Positions 19,221 through 31,292 are shown, counted from the first letter of the stretch. The stretch is 64,000 bases of DNA from Whitmania pigra (GCA_021613335.1 JAJTWR010000308.1:3420501-3484500), one strand, 5' to 3'. Numbers and translations: made by a program. The notes: generated by a model not told the origin, from the letters alone.

Positions 19221-22043
19221 CTCTGGTTTCCATTTGCTTTTAATAACTTCCCAATGAAATGATGGACTTGCAGTAAAGAATTATTTCACAAGTCAAATTT
19301 TGCACGTTTGCGAAAGGAGTTTTTAAATTTTTTTTTGTGCGATACTTTTTCAGAACACAGGTGATGGAGCCATCTCAGAGGTTACCTGGTCTTTGTATTT
19401 TTAGGGAGACATTAATTATTAATAAGATCCATTCACAAAATAATTCATGTATGCAAATGTTGAGAGATTTTCTTTTCATATATTACTATTTTCTATTTTT
19501 ATGGCTTTTTGGGTGAAAGGTGATTGAAGGCATACTTGCATAACTTGTATTCTCTTCTATCTTCTGTTGGACTGTGGAGATTCTTTATCAAAGCATATTT
19601 TCAAAGTTTGAAGCCAAAATGTATTGGCCAGCATTTTTGAGATTATTCATACTTGAAATTGCAGGCCATGCGGAAACCTGAATCCGATATGAAGCATTCA
19701 AAGCGGATGGCAATTGTTGAGTTAGCTGCAACTCAAATTGCAATCCTTGAAAAGGATGGAAAAGTTACCATCACCATCCTGAGATACGGCAACATGTCTA
19801 ACACCGTTCATTGCAGGTATAAGCCCTTTAAGAAGTTCGGTTTTAATTTAATAAACGACCGTCTTTGACTTACGTCGGCACCTTTGCAGACTTGAAACGA
19901 TCGACGGGACTGCAGAAGCCACGAAGGATTACATTCCCTTGAAGATGGACGTCGTTTTTGGACCAAAAGAGACTGAGAAGAACATCGATGTTGAAATAAT
20001 AGACGACGACGTGTGGGAGCCGGACGAGGTTTTCTTCGTGAAACTCTCTCTTTGTCCGGATCTTATTCAAGATGCCGTTCTGGGTGCAAAATCCATCCAA
20101 GAAGTGACCATACTCAATGACGACGGCACGCATCGTTTGCGTTTTAAGCTTCCCGCTAAACTTCGCTTCAACTTTTGCCATTAATTTTTTAGAACCTGGA
20201 ACGTTCGAGTTCGAGAGGCCGAGCTTTGTCTTTAAGGAGAACGTGGGATTTGCGGAGATTCCGATCGTTAGGAGCAACGGTGCGGACGGAAGAGTGACTC
20301 TGCAGTGGAGGACGGAAGACATGACGGCGTTTGAGGGAAGAGATTACAAAGGCAAGGAAGGCATTGTGGTCTTCGAGACTGGTGAATTGAAGAAAAATCT
20401 TGAAATTCTCATCATAAATAATGAGGTAAGGAAATCGTTTGGAAAAAAGAATCGGTTGCTTTTTATTACGTGTTGGTTTTAATATAATTATTTGTGATGA
20501 TTTCGATGTTGTTAGCATTTAATTTTGATGCTCTTAAGTAATTTAAAGTTCAAGTTGGCTCAGAGGATAGCGTGCCTGCGAACGACGGTAAAACAACAGT
20601 TGTTACGAGTCATATTTGCGACCCAGCTTGCACAGCCACAAAGCGCTCCTTGGACGCTATATAAATGGTTGAGTGCCCCCAATGCTTACACTTATGGCGC
20701 TATAACTTATCATTGTCATTATCATTATCAACTTAAAACATGATTACCTTTGACCAGGAGAAAGAAAAAGACCAAAGCTTCAAAGTCGTGTTGGTTAGTG
20801 CAGATTCTGAAGGAGCTAAAATTGGAAGATTGAAGAAAACAATCATCACGGTCGTTGATGACGATGGTGAGAAATATTCATCGTAGTTGTCATGGTTACC
20901 ATATATTCATAAACATCTTCACTTTATCTCAGATTTTGGGAGACTCTTCAATTAAGAGTCCTCAAGTTATTGTTGTTATTATTCCTTCATTTGTAATTCA
21001 TTGCAGTTGAGATTTGTTTAAGGTTTATGTTAAGATATATAATGTTAATTAAGATATGTTTGGTTGTTTTGGTGAAATGACAACATACATTTGCAGACTT
21101 CAACAATATGATGACCAAATTTCTGGGCACCTTCAATGTGAACTACGATACTTTGCGAGTGGAGACAACAAGTTGGTCGGAACAATTCAGAAATGCAATG
21201 AATGTTAACGGAGGCGACATTGAGAATGCATCGACGATGGATTATGTGATGCATTTCCTGACGTTCGGATGGAAGGTTTGAATAGCATCACTATGTTTCA
21301 CCGACCGGAATGCTTATCATGAGATTAGTAATTCAATCCTCTTTTTCAACTCGGCAGATTATTTTTGCTTTCATACCTCCGACCAATCTTTGCGGTGGAT
21401 GGTTGTCTTTCTTCGTGTCCCTCGTTGCCATCGGTTGTCTCACGGCCGTCGTCGGGGACTTGGCGACCATCTTTGGATGCCTGGTCGGCTTGAAGGACAG
21501 CGTGACCGCAATCACTTTCGTCGCCATGGGCACGAGCGTTCCGGATCTCTTCGCGAGCAAGCAAGCCGCCACGATGGAAAAAACGGCAGACAATTCGATA
21601 GGAAACGTGACCGGCAGTAACTCCGTGAACGTGTTTCTGGGTCTCGGCGTTCCTTGGGTGCTGGCGGCCCTCTACTGGGCATCGCAGGTTTTGCTCGATC
21701 GTATTCGCTGCAGAGAATATGACACTCGTTTCAAAATTATTTTCGGTTTTGTTTGAATTTCAAAAAACTTCATCACCGATTACACTGCAAACAATTTCAG
21801 GAGAAGGCCTTCGTGGTGCCCGCTGGTACTTTATCATTCAGCGTGGTGGTGTACGTGGTGCTGGCTCTGGGCTGCATCACCATCCTTTTCATCAGACGTT
21901 CCTGTGCCTCTCTGGGCAAGGCAGAACTGGGGGGCCCGAGAGTTCCAAAGATTGTGACTGCATTTGTTTTCATCGCCATGTGGATCATTTACATTCTGCT
22001 CTCTGCATTTCAAGCATACGAATACATCAAACCAAATTTTTAA
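15342..22043 (+). CDS. NCX: Na+/Ca2+ exchanger (NCX, SLC8 family)
   Basis: Plasma-membrane antiporter that removes cytosolic Ca2+ in exchange for Na+. Exons: 15342-15623, 15694-16135, 16970-17008, 17361-17408, 17596-17866, 19665-19816, 19890-20134, 20193-20425, 20758-20866, 21097-21275, 21358-21687, 21801-22043, about 858 residues. Seen: alpha-1 repeat LTLMALGSSAPEIL and GPGTIVGSAAFN; a cytosolic loop with Calx-beta 1 (acidic cluster IIDDDVWEPDE, ending ILNDD) and Calx-beta 2 (from GTFEFERPSFVFKEN to TVVDDD); alpha-2 repeat AMGTSVPDLFASK and GNVTGSNSVNVFLG; C-terminus IKPNF. The order matches vertebrate NCX1. No cleavable signal peptide is visible: the protein starts about 40 residues before the first helix. 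The junction 17408/17596 is off by one base, so the start of exon 5 is unresolved. AATAAA lies near 22596. Confidence 0.93.
17429..17572. repeat. 35-bp tandem repeat, four copies
   Basis: Unit AACGCATCCATTGCATTTAC plus AAAGTACATTTATTT, with copies three and four carrying AATGCATC and AAATACATT variants. It fills intron 4 of the NCX gene from about 20 bases after the 5' splice site to about 20 bases before the 3' splice site. Confidence 0.95.
18652..18853 (-). repeat. full-length tRNA-derived SINE
   Basis: Lies in intron 5 of NCX. Minus-strand reading: tRNA-like head with A-box region (GCCGAATGGGTTACGTGCC), TGCATACGGCAGTAATGG, B box GTGTTCGAAACCC, body TGCACTGCCGCCAGCGCC, CTTGGGAAGGAGCGCTATAC, GCGCCTCTGACGCTATGC, and ending GCGCTATATAAATGAAG followed by a (TTACAA)n tail. 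Nearly identical to the copy at 32495, so this family moved fairly recently. Confidence 0.85.
20549..20745 (+). repeat. diverged SINE copy
   Basis: Plus-strand relative of the SINE at 18652: GTTGGCTCAGAGGATAGCG head, CTATATAAATGGTTGAG, GGCGCTATAAC then an ATTATC-type tail. It is in intron 8 of NCX, in opposite orientation to the copy in intron 5. Confidence 0.65.
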
Positions 22044-23050
22044 AGCTGGAGACTCTTTTCTGCTCACTGCCCGATATTTGGTGGGAGATCTTTTCTCACA
22101 AACTATTTTTTAAAAGGGTTTTATGTTTTTATTCAATTGATATCTTCCTTTTGAGTTTTCTTCCATGATGTCTCTCATAGTGACCATGACCTGAAACATT
22201 TTCTTATATTGTACAAAATGTTTATGGTTGAGGCTTAATGATGTTTCCTTTCATTAATTTTTAACCTCATTTGCTCTTTTTAAATATTCACACCGGAATA
22301 GTTTGAAATTATGTCATACGAGCACACTGAAATTTAATCCGACACCTAAGATGAAGTCACATGATAATGGTGCAATTCAAGAATCATCTTAATTAAGTCT
22401 TACTGTTGTATATCGTATCCTGGGACACACCGGCAACAGCTAAAGCTGTGATGAGATGCACTTACCTTCGACTTGATTACAAGTTCATAACCAATTTGTT
22501 TTTAATTCATCTCATATTTTCGAGCTACTTTCACTTAGAATATTAGTTATGTTGGTGGCCTGTAACATTGACTTGACTTTATAATAATGTTGCTTCAAAT
22601 AAACTTTTAAACTTTCCATATTGCTAGTAGCAGTCCCACTTAAGAAACAAACAACTGCAGCTCATCTCCTATCGGTGGCAGATGTAAGACAAAAAGCCAG
22701 AAATTGAGTTTTTTGAGATGAATTTATTTAACATTTGTTCGTGATTAACGATTCACTAATGGCAGAACGACAGAATCAGTAAAACAAGCAAGAATTTTGT
22801 GCCTTTACATCCTGCATGCCTGGTATCGTAAGTGAAGTGGCGAGATTGTGCTCGGATGTCGATGCTCCACAAATTTAATGGAAAATCTCCCTTCACAGAA
22901 ACAACAGAATGACGTCAGGCTTGGTTCACTTCGACTCGAGACGAGCAAAGTGAAAATGCGTAACAATCTTTTTACGATTTCACGTTTCATACTCGAGACC
23001 AACTCTCAGTAGAGTCATTGGGCAGGTTTTAAGAACAACATTCGGAGGCT
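22044..23050. other. 3' flanks of NCX and CIR1
   Basis: Convergent 3' ends. A plus-strand AATAAA near 22596 can serve NCX. A minus-strand AATAAA (TTTATT at about 22725) can serve CIR1. No other gene or element is seen. Confidence 0.5.
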
Positions 23051-26000
23051 TCAATCCCTTTTCGACTTTTTCTTTTTGTGACGACGTTCACGTCTTTCCT
23101 CGTCAGGATGTCTTGAATCTGAGGAGCGACAAACGATATGTTGAAGTTGCACAGAACTCCTTATTACAGTGTCAAGCAAATGCAATGGAGCGAGAGCTGA
23201 GCATTGGCTCGACTTAAAAATTAGACAATTAAAATGTTACTTGAACAATTCTCAAATAAATCACCAATTATGTCGATCATAAATTCACCTCTTCCTCTTT
23301 TTTTGTCCTTTTTCTTTGAAATCTTTTCAAGTTTTCTGAAATTAAATGTCATGGGATCTTATTGTGATAATATTGAAAGGCGTCGATTTGTATTAGAATT
23401 AAATTATTTAGAATTATTTAGAACACATGAAATAACACATTTCAGTGATCACACTACTACTGATGATGCCATTGGTACTGCTACTGCTACATTATTAGTT
23501 ATTAATCAAGACATAAAAATATAAACCATAAATATAAAATCTAAACTCAAGAGTCACAAATATATAAAATATGAAATCATCAGTTATAACATTTAATCCT
23601 TAAAATATTTGAATGTCATTCACTTGAGAAGCTTCTTCTCCTGTTCATCAGTCAAACCTTTCAAGAATGCAACTTCATGGTCCTCCATTTGTGCTTTGGA
23701 TGATGATGATGATGATGATGGTTTTGCTGCAGAATTAATTGGCTGTACGATCGAAATCACATCCAATATCAAATGTTCATAATTCAACAGAATTTTGTGA
23801 TTAAGACATGCATGGATTTAAACACCACTATCACAGAATAAGAACAACAATGTCGTCGAGCGAGCACATTTCTAACGTTATTATTAGAAATCGGGCGTCG
23901 ACGGGGACTTTCCGAAACTCACGTCGAGGAGGTTCCGCGGTGCAGTCGACCGCAAACAAAGGACAAACTCCGTCCGTGTTTACGTGACCCCGCTCGTGGC
24001 ATTCGATGCAACGCACGTTCCTCACTTCGATCCCGAAAGGCCGATCCGAGATGTTCTCGTCTCCCTTCGCGTAGGCCTCCCGGGGCGCGTTGTACTTTCT
24101 CTGCCACTCGAACTTCAACTCGGTTTCATTTTCCTCTGCCTAACGTCGGCAAACAAATTAACATCGTTGTAGAAGTTAACCAAAAAAATTAACATCGTTG
24201 ATAACATCTTTTCTGAGATCATGCCAATAGTATTTACAGCCGTCTGGCCCATCAAGGTTAAATTTTTTTTCTTCTGTGAAAATTACGCGTTCCCATCTTT
24301 CGTTGTAGCCGACCCTCTCTTTGGCCCAGAAGAGGCGTTTTTTCTTGTGATGGACTTTCAACGCTGGAGCTCGCTTTCGCATTTTGTATCTCTGCTGTCC
24401 ACTTGAATTAAAATAATTGCAGACTGTCCTAACATGGACATCCAAATCCAGCTTATCTTTTAGCTGTTTACACGAATATTCTCCTTGTGAAGCCTCCCTG
24501 ATGAGGCGTCTCTGAATCTGATTCGAGAGTTTTTTCGGTCTTCCGTCCTTGTACTTCTTCCCATATGAGTCTGGATTATCCAAAAAACATTTGATGACAG
24601 TTCTTGACCTATTCAACTCATTTGCAATCTTTTTTACTGAATAGTTTGCCTTTCCCAAGGCTTTAACTTGTCCTCTTTCTCCTTCTGTCAAACCTGCTTT
24701 CTTTCCCGTGATGAAATGAATGTAAAAGGAAGTTTTGAATTTCACACTCCTTTACATAGCCTTCTTAATGACAATTTAATGTTTGATCCTTCTAAGAGAC
24801 TTTGAAATTGATGAAACGAGTCCAAACCGGAAACTGTCGTAATAATATTTCCAGGCCAAAAATGGTTCATTTGCATAATTTACGGGAACCATTAACCCAT
24901 ATGAAAGGAAATTTTGCACGATGCTTACAAATGGTGTTTTACGTAATTGCTGAAAATTTCATCAAGATATGTTAATTTGTAAGGAAATTATCCATAAAAA
25001 GTGGGCATGTCGTAACAATATTTCTAGCACTGTATTGCGAAGATAGCCAATCATTAATTAGATCGACCGACTAAGAACTGACCTCTTTTTCTTCATTGGA
25101 GAGCATGAAAATAAATATATTGTGACGGTTAGTTTCGATTGTTGATTTTATTGTTAAAAACAAAATTAAATTAATTACTAAACAGAATTAAGAATTTATT
25201 ATATTAATGAATTTAATTAAAATACAAGTTAAGAATTTAATTTATGAATTAACCATTAAAATTATTAGCAATTATCGAAATAAATTCCACCTTTGCCGGC
25301 TCCGGGAGGGGGGTCGTACATAAAATTGAGACCAACTTTTGCTTTTTCATCTCCGAGTAAAGCTCTGAACAAATGAATCCATTAAATATCAAAATGTTCA
25401 AAAAGAAATCATTAGAGGTCATCCATTACCTTCTGTAGAATGAAATCATAGATTCTTAAAAAAATTGTAGCACTAGTACACTGAATGCTTAAAAACAAAC
25501 TTTAATTGCACAAAAATTGAGTAAAAATAATTTGGATTATGCTAATCCACATAATTGTTAATTGGGTTTTAATAATTATGTTCTTTGCTTTGCCTTTTGG
25601 GACTTATTTGCTATTATATAAATATGTCAGGATCTTATGCGATGAAGGAAAATTGTCTAAAATGTTAACTTATTGACGAAATAGTTTAAGGACTTTATTA
25701 ATTAATTAAATTAATTGACTTTATTCAAATTCAGTAAAAATTTAAGATCCGTGGCTAATTTCATTAAAATATGTCTTAGTGTAATAAAGTTTATAAACTG
25801 TCTTCTATGAAATTGTCTTTCAAAAAGTAATAAAATAATGGGTCAATTAACTACTCACCTATTTGCATACAACTCCTGTTCTCTTTGGTACTGGTTCATT
25901 AAGTCTTCTTGCTTCTTTTTTTCATATTCTGCCTTTTGTTCAGCCATCCAAACCTGAAAAAGCAAAATTTATAAATAAATACAGACATTAAACCATTAAG

Positions 26001-26150
26001 CATTAAACCGCTATACAATCACCTAGTAAAATATTTAGTAATTTAATGTTATAAAATAAATTCCTTTAATCAACCTACCCTCTTTATATTTTCTTTACTT
26101 CCAGGATGGAAGAACTTTTTAGTCATATAATTATTAAATCCTTTCCCCAT
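23051..26150 (-). CDS. CIR1: CIR1, corepressor interacting with RBPJ
   Basis: Nuclear protein that in vertebrates links the Notch-pathway factor RBPJ to histone deacetylase complexes and is also found with splicing factors. Exons on the minus strand: 26150-26079, 25953-25859, 25364-25291, 24135-23923, 23726-23624, 23335-23289, 23118-23051, all phases consistent, 223 residues. Seen: N-terminus [46 protein letters not shown], the most conserved block [20 protein letters not shown] with NTDGVCPLF (a CCHC-like knuckle), [20 protein letters not shown] and a short basic tail [14 protein letters not shown]. Exon 6 is a 47-base microexon, and reading through the donor at 23624 would give a false early stop. 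The RS/Lys-rich tail is much shorter than in human CIR1 (about 450 residues). Confidence 0.9.
24176..25032 (-). mobile_element. truncated Tc1/mariner-type transposon in CIR1 intron 3
   Basis: The 189-codon frame on the minus strand (24745-24176) has a helix-turn-helix start ([32 protein letters not shown]), GRPKKLS and a first catalytic-region block [16 protein letters not shown]. It stops before the second and third catalytic acidic residues. The right end is intact: the inverse of CACTG/TA at 25028-25034 gives TACAGTGCTAGAAATATTG, a typical Tc1 terminus. No matching left terminus is found near the CIR1 exon, so the 3' half is deleted. Confidence 0.85.
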
Positions 26151-26589
26151 TTTAATGTTTCCCCTTGGACAATTAAAAAATATATATTATACTAAAATAA
26201 ATGAAAGTTTTCTATGATTCAATACGAATGTTGGTCGTTCGACATCGACTACACTTCGAAACGGCAAAACATAAACATAAATGTGAGACGTAATAGAGTG
26301 TGCATCACTTAACTATTTGCATTACACGATGAGGTTGTTTAATAATATTAATTAAAAATATGTTTACAGCTAATTTAAAAGTAATATTATAGTAATACAT
26401 TTTGATTTATTGAATTATTTTTGCAAATACCACTACAACTTTTTTATTTTCATATTTACTTCTGTAGTTGTATAACATAATAACTTATGTAGCTTATGTA
26501 TAGGTGGGCCAATTAAATGGAACGTTGTTTCTTTTGGACGGCCTTTGAATGTCATCGGAGTTTCTTTTACACAAACCATACAATACCAC

Positions 26590-26804
26590 ACTCATTTTGC
26601 AAACTACCCATCAACTAGAGGGCATCAATTTAAACTGAGATCAGATTTTTGAGCAATAGACCAAAATACCAAATATTGTTCACAAATCGAATAATTAATA
26701 TCTGGAATAATCTACCTAAAAACATTGTCTCGGCCAACACCTACAGTTGCTTCACCTTCCTCCTCAACGAATATGACTTGTCACCATTTCTCGTTTACTA
26801 TTGA
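26590..26804 (+). mobile_element. non-LTR reverse transcriptase C-terminal remnant
   Basis: Two frames separated by indels give TRGHQFKLRSDF and then RIINIWNNLPKNIVSANTYS, CFTFLLNEYDLSPFLVYY-stop. This is the terminal block (N-R-x-x-x-x-W-N-x-L-P) of Jockey/CR1-type reverse transcriptases, the same block as NRIVKPWNALPGDVV in the LINE at 55045-56041. It lies upstream of CIR1. Confidence 0.65.
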
Positions 26805-27400
26805 TTGAACCTCTCGTTTCTTTTCTCAATGTTTTGCTGTTTGATAGTGGGAAAGTAAGAGGCTTCGGTACTCTACCCATTTAGTAAAATAAAAAAAACT
26901 TGAATTTTTGTTTATGTTTTCGTACGCTTAAAATAACCTCAAGAAATTAATAAATAAGTGAATATATATTTTGACGATGAATGGTGCCTTGACTCATTGA
27001 GCAATAGATAGAGACAGACGTATTTAGAAGGGGGTTTTACGGGTTCAATAAAATATAACTTGAAGTAGCTAGCTTTTTGCCTTTAGGCTTTCTCGTCAGT
27101 ACTCGGCTTTTGCTATCTTACTGTCTCACCAGAGGGCCACTCGATACATCACTCATGTTTTTTAACCATAACTTTGTGAATACGTATAATATTTATACCT
27201 ATTATTGCTGTGATATGTATAACCATAGGTTCACTAGCTATAGAGAAATAATTAATTATTCTTTTTTGTAATTTATATATAATTATTATAATAATAAGAA
27301 ATTCATTAATTTTCAATAGAAACTTAGTAATTTAAGCCAAAAAATTTGAGTAAATAAATAAAACGAATAAAGTTAAGACTGAGTCTTGTCACATATCTTT

Positions 27401-27583
27401 TTAATTAATTACCTTCTGAGGTCGATTTTTTATTGATTTGAATGACTTATTGTTGAAAGATTTCAGGATCTGCATTTCAACTCTTTCCATGCTTCTAGAG
27501 AGTTTTTTCAGTTTCTGGATGACAGAATATTGCATGAATGTGTAAATCAATTCCATGTCGCAAAGGAAGCTTCCGCTTAACAT
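27401..27583 (-). mobile_element. possible Tc1 transposase C-terminal scrap
   Basis: The minus-strand frame ends QKLKKLSRSMERVEMQ, then SFNNKSFKSIKNRPQK. The pattern 'L..SM.R' followed by a short basic end resembles Tc1 transposase C-termini (compare LIKSMDNRCFKVIENKG at about 37418-37468). No catalytic residues or termini are found, so the assignment is weak. Confidence 0.25.
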
Positions 27584-28041
27584 GTCTGGAGATGTTTAAA
27601 GCACGTACATTGTGTATTGTTCCACATTCTAATGAATTGGTAGGACCTGTATGTTTAAAAAAAGACATCTTAACGAATATTCTGATGTATGTTTCATCAG
27701 TCTACCCCCTGGTATGTGGTAAGAAGTCACAGCAGTATACTTTACAAATCGTACTGGACAAGTTATATTTTTACCAAGGACATGAATGATATAACTACGA
27801 TTTCATAACATGACTGTATTTTGACATTTTAAAAATTTCCAATAAAAATGACATTTTAATTTGCGTGACATTAAGCGGCTTAATTTAAGCCGAACCTTTC
27901 CCTACAAACTGGATTTTATTGGCTAGAAAAATGAATCAAAATATAATTGAACACACCAACAAACTTATTTCACAAAAATTATTTAATAGATATTCTTTTT
28001 CATTGCAGGTAAAAAAAAACTCGTACTCCATCGCAGTCAAA

Positions 28042-28419
28042 AAGAGGGCCGCCCGACCGGGTGGAAGACTAGTCGGTTTTGCTGATGGGTTCGTGGGCTG
28101 GTTTGGTGACTTTGACAGCTTATCAGCTCACTTGCCTATCGGCAAAATCGGTGGGCCGTCCTGTTGATTTTGCGATCAAGCGGGTTCATTGGTTTGTCGG
28201 ATTTGCTGGCAGATCAACGAGCTTTCTTGCTTCCAAAATCAGCAGGTTGACCTTGTTAGTTTTGCTTTTAGGCACGCTCGTCAGTACTTCGGCTTTTGTT
28301 TTCATACTGGCTTGCTCACATTTCTGACCGGCACGCTTCACCAGAGAGCCGCGCGGCCAGGTGGTAGGCTAGCCGGTTTTGCCTATGGGTTTACGAGTTG
28401 GTTTGGTGGCCTTGCCAGC
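28042..28419. repeat. two direct copies of an 80-bp GC-rich unit
   Basis: Copy one (28042-28120) and copy two (28340-28419) share agggccgcccgaccgggtgg / gagccgcgcggccaggtggt, cggttttgc.atgggtt and ggtttggtg.ccttg.cagctt, about 298 bp apart. Sequence between the copies (28255-28345, gctcgtcagtacttcggctt) recurs once more at 27080-27145. The block is GC-rich against the surroundings. I do not recognise the element. Confidence 0.6.
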
Positions 28420-28989
28420 TTTTCAGCAGCAGCTTTATCCAGCAGAGATTGAGCACATTGATCATGAGGTGTCTGGAGTTTTTGTAGGAAATTTATGGCC
28501 AAAGATCAAGATTGAATGAACAATAACATAAGAACTCAACTTTTTTTTACAAATTGTGATGTAAATTGTTTCCAGCCAATTCGAAGCTCTTATTTTGTCA
28601 CCAATTTGAGAAATAGTCGAAAATTGCCTTAAACTTGTTGACATAATTATTGGACGACCCCCTTATTGCTCGATTTCACCAAAGATTTCATTGATGGAAC
28701 ATTGTTAAGTTTAAAGTTTTATATATTTACTGAAATACTGTATATAATATATAATTTCAGTTCACGAACTGAAAAGCCCGTTAAATCTTTAAGTTAGCAA
28801 TCAGTTCTCAAAACCAGGAGTAGGAGTTTTAATAATATCACAAGTTAAAATTACTTAAGTATTTAATGAATGTCAGAATGTAAAATCTTTAAATCAATAT
28901 GATAATGTCCATTAAACTCAATTTTAAATCGCAATTCAAACAGTCAAACGCCGGTGACCTGTTCAAAACGTGCATGCTTCGGTGCCCTT

Positions 28990-28995
28990 TATAAG
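28990..28995 (+). promoter_or_regulatory. candidate TATA box of the POU gene
   Basis: TATAAG in the context CCCTTTATAAGGAAGTG, about 95 bases upstream of the start codon at 29090, in a locally GC-richer stretch. Position fits a core promoter with a short 5' UTR. It is a sequence match only. Confidence 0.4.
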
Positions 28996-29089
28996 GAAGT
29001 GTCGCCTTCGAATTTAGAAAGCTGAGTACATAAATTGGAAACTATTGGCACAAATTTTTTTCTTTGAAATTAAGAAATGAACAAACGAA

Positions 29090-29980
29090 ATGAACATAAT
29101 ATCTGTTAACAAATTCAATTCGACTAAAGAGGTTCATAAATTTTGGCCCAACGGCTTTAGCGAAATTTATTTTCTTAATATGAAGGAAAAATTTGGACTC
29201 AATGCAAACATTGCCGATCAGCATGACTTTTCTCAAATCAACAAGGAACAATCGGGAAAGTGCCTATATTTGAATGAGGCCCTCGCAACTCATCCCGAAA
29301 TTGAATGTTCCAAGCACGATGAACAAAAACACTGCCCCGATCTTCTCGAAAGTTTTGTAAAGGTGTTCAAACAACGCAGAATTAAACTTGGTTTTACTCA
29401 GGCAGATGTCGGCCTGGCCCTGGGAACTCTCTACGGTAACGTCTTTTCTCAGACAACAATTTGTCGCTTCGAAGCTTTGCAGTTAAGTCTGAAAAATATG
29501 AAAAAGCTTCAACCTTTGCTCGAGAAGTGGCTTGAAGAGACAGATTCAAGTAGGAATTCCCCAACAAACATCGACAAGATGGCCTCGCAGAGCAGGAAGA
29601 GAAAGAAAAGAACCAGCATCGACTTAAACGTCAAAGAAATTCTTGAAGAGGCTTTCGTTCAGCAGCCAAAACCGTCTGCCTCGGATATTGGCAAGCTGTC
29701 TGACAAACTTCAACTCGAAAAGGAAGTCATTCGTGTCTGGTTTTGCAATCGCCGACAAAAGGAGAAGCGAGGCTGTTCTTATAATGGATCAAGCGAATCT
29801 TTACCATCGAATTTTTCTGATGAAAGTTTGACTGAAGAAGTCAATCCAGATGCTGTGCCCAGTCGTCCGAATTCAGTTAAAAATCGATTCGATGAAAAAT
29901 TTCAAACGCATTCTGAAGAATCTTTGAGAAAATGCAGAGGTTTAAAGTTCCAGGGATTTGCCATTGGCTTTGACAACTAA
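29090..29980 (+). CDS. POU3F: POU class III homeobox transcription factor
   Basis: Nuclear DNA-binding factor of the POU family, class III (Brn-1/2/4, Oct-6, fly vvl), typically a neural and ectodermal regulator. The reading frame is a single exon of 296 residues; vertebrate class III genes are also intronless. POU-specific domain at about 88-158: [39 protein letters not shown]. Homeodomain at about 172-229: [41 protein letters not shown]. Recognition-helix residues RVWFCNRRQ are intact. The N-terminal region is only about 87 residues and lacks the Gly/His/Gln runs of most class III members. A second ATG at residue 31 is possible. No AATAAA follows before about 30557, so the 3' UTR may be long or spliced. 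Confidence 0.92.
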   Translation: MNIISVNKFNSTKEVHKFWPNGFSEIYFLNMKEKFGLNANIADQHDFSQINKEQSGKCLYLNEALATHPEIECSKHDEQKHCPDLLESFVKVFKQRRIKLGFTQADVGLALGTLYGNVFSQTTICRFEALQLSLKNMKKLQPLLEKWLEETDSSRNSPTNIDKMASQSRKRKKRTSIDLNVKEILEEAFVQQPKPSASDIGKLSDKLQLEKEVIRVWFCNRRQKEKRGCSYNGSSESLPSNFSDESLTEEVNPDAVPSRPNSVKNRFDEKFQTHSEESLRKCRGLKFQGFAIGFDN

Positions 29981-30148
29981 TGGCAAGAGGATTGAATATA
30001 TGGCTTGATGAAACTTTTTAATGTCATTTAAATTTCAAATTGTTGTCTCGTTCGTCTAATTCACTATTAACTCATTGCTGTTTTGTTGAAACAAAAGGCT
30101 TATTTGGATGTGTTAGATAGGGTTATTCATAAAGTTTGTCTTCTGCAG

Positions 30149-30488
30149 AGAAATATTCTTCTGCCGTATGCAAGTCACGTAGGGGCGGATCGACGAAGCG
30201 AATATCAAATGGCTAATGCGCCATATTCGCACGAGGAAGCACACGTGCAGGGAGAGGTGGTCAAACATTAATTAAACGGGGTAAGAAAGTATTGAACCTG
30301 TTAATAAGCAACACGAAAGGGGGTTAAGTAAGCTATCTCTGCGTTACGGACTTGTCTATGCTTTTTATTGTCAGGGTCTGGCTGGATTCTCACGAGGAGG
30401 CATGCCAATGATCGATAGCCAATCTAAGGGTTGCATGCACATCGCCATGAATTACTCCAACTTCATGCTCAGCGGCACAACTCTCTGA
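30149..30488 (+). CDS. two orphan 3' exons, gene unknown
   Basis: Two open blocks with good splice sites and matching phase 0: 30149-30256 (acceptor ttctgcag, donor GAG|gtggtc) and 30375-30488 (acceptor tattgtcag, ending in TGA). They would encode RNILLPYASHVGADRRSEYQ and what follows to HVQGE, then GLAGFSRGGMPMIDSQSKGC onward to LSGTTL-stop. Only one frame is open in each, and the frames agree. AATAAA lies at 30557-30562. I do not recognise the protein. They could be an alternative 3' end of the POU gene or the end of an unseen gene. No upstream exon was identified. Confidence 0.35.
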
Positions 30489-31292
30489 TCATGAGAAAAT
30501 GTCCAGACCTTTGCCTGGAAATGAAACTTGCGTGTTTGTTTTTATCGAAGACCGCAAATAAATGCTCACGATAGAAATTCAAATATAAATATTAAAAATT
30601 ATATTATTAAGAGTTTATCGTTGTTAATAAAAATTGCGTAAAAAGAACTTTGTTTCAAGCGAATGAAGAGGATTGTGAGTAAATCGAAGGACATGCACGC
30701 TGAATTTGTTGCATTAACACGGCCTATCATCCGTGGACCAAAATGGCCATAAATCAGTCTCACGTACGTGACTTTTTCATCTACTCTGAAACTCCATCAA
30801 GAAACATGGAAACTCTGCTCTTATCAAAAGTTCAGGGCATTTGGTCCTCCGCGGAAAATAAAAACAATTTTAAATTTAAATCTGAAATTGTCTTCATAAA
30901 TGAATATTCCAATCATTTTGATTTGTTCATATCTGAGTTGGTAATTGGCAGTTTTAAACGACAAGTAAAAGTTCATGAGAACGTTTTTCAAGCTCAACAA
31001 ACTTGAGTCTGATGTATTAAAGTTCTCGCTAATGTTTGGTAATTATGAAATTTGATATGGCCAAGAATATGTTTCAAGACCAAATACTGCTGAGACTTCT
31101 TGAATCTTTTGTTAAATCCACATTTAATCCGTACTTAATGTCATAAATTATACTTTAAATCATTAAACAATAATAAAAGTTAAATTATTAAAATTAAATA
31201 TCCATAAAAATATTTACTTAAACAATTTGGTTGTTTCAATGTTGTTTTGTTATGGGTTTTTAGGTGCCGGACTATTTTGATGGGTCACCTGT

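Noticed and set aside
21333..21620. Open frames on both strands over the NCX alpha-2 exon
   Set aside because: Shadow frames of the strongly conserved NCX exon 11.
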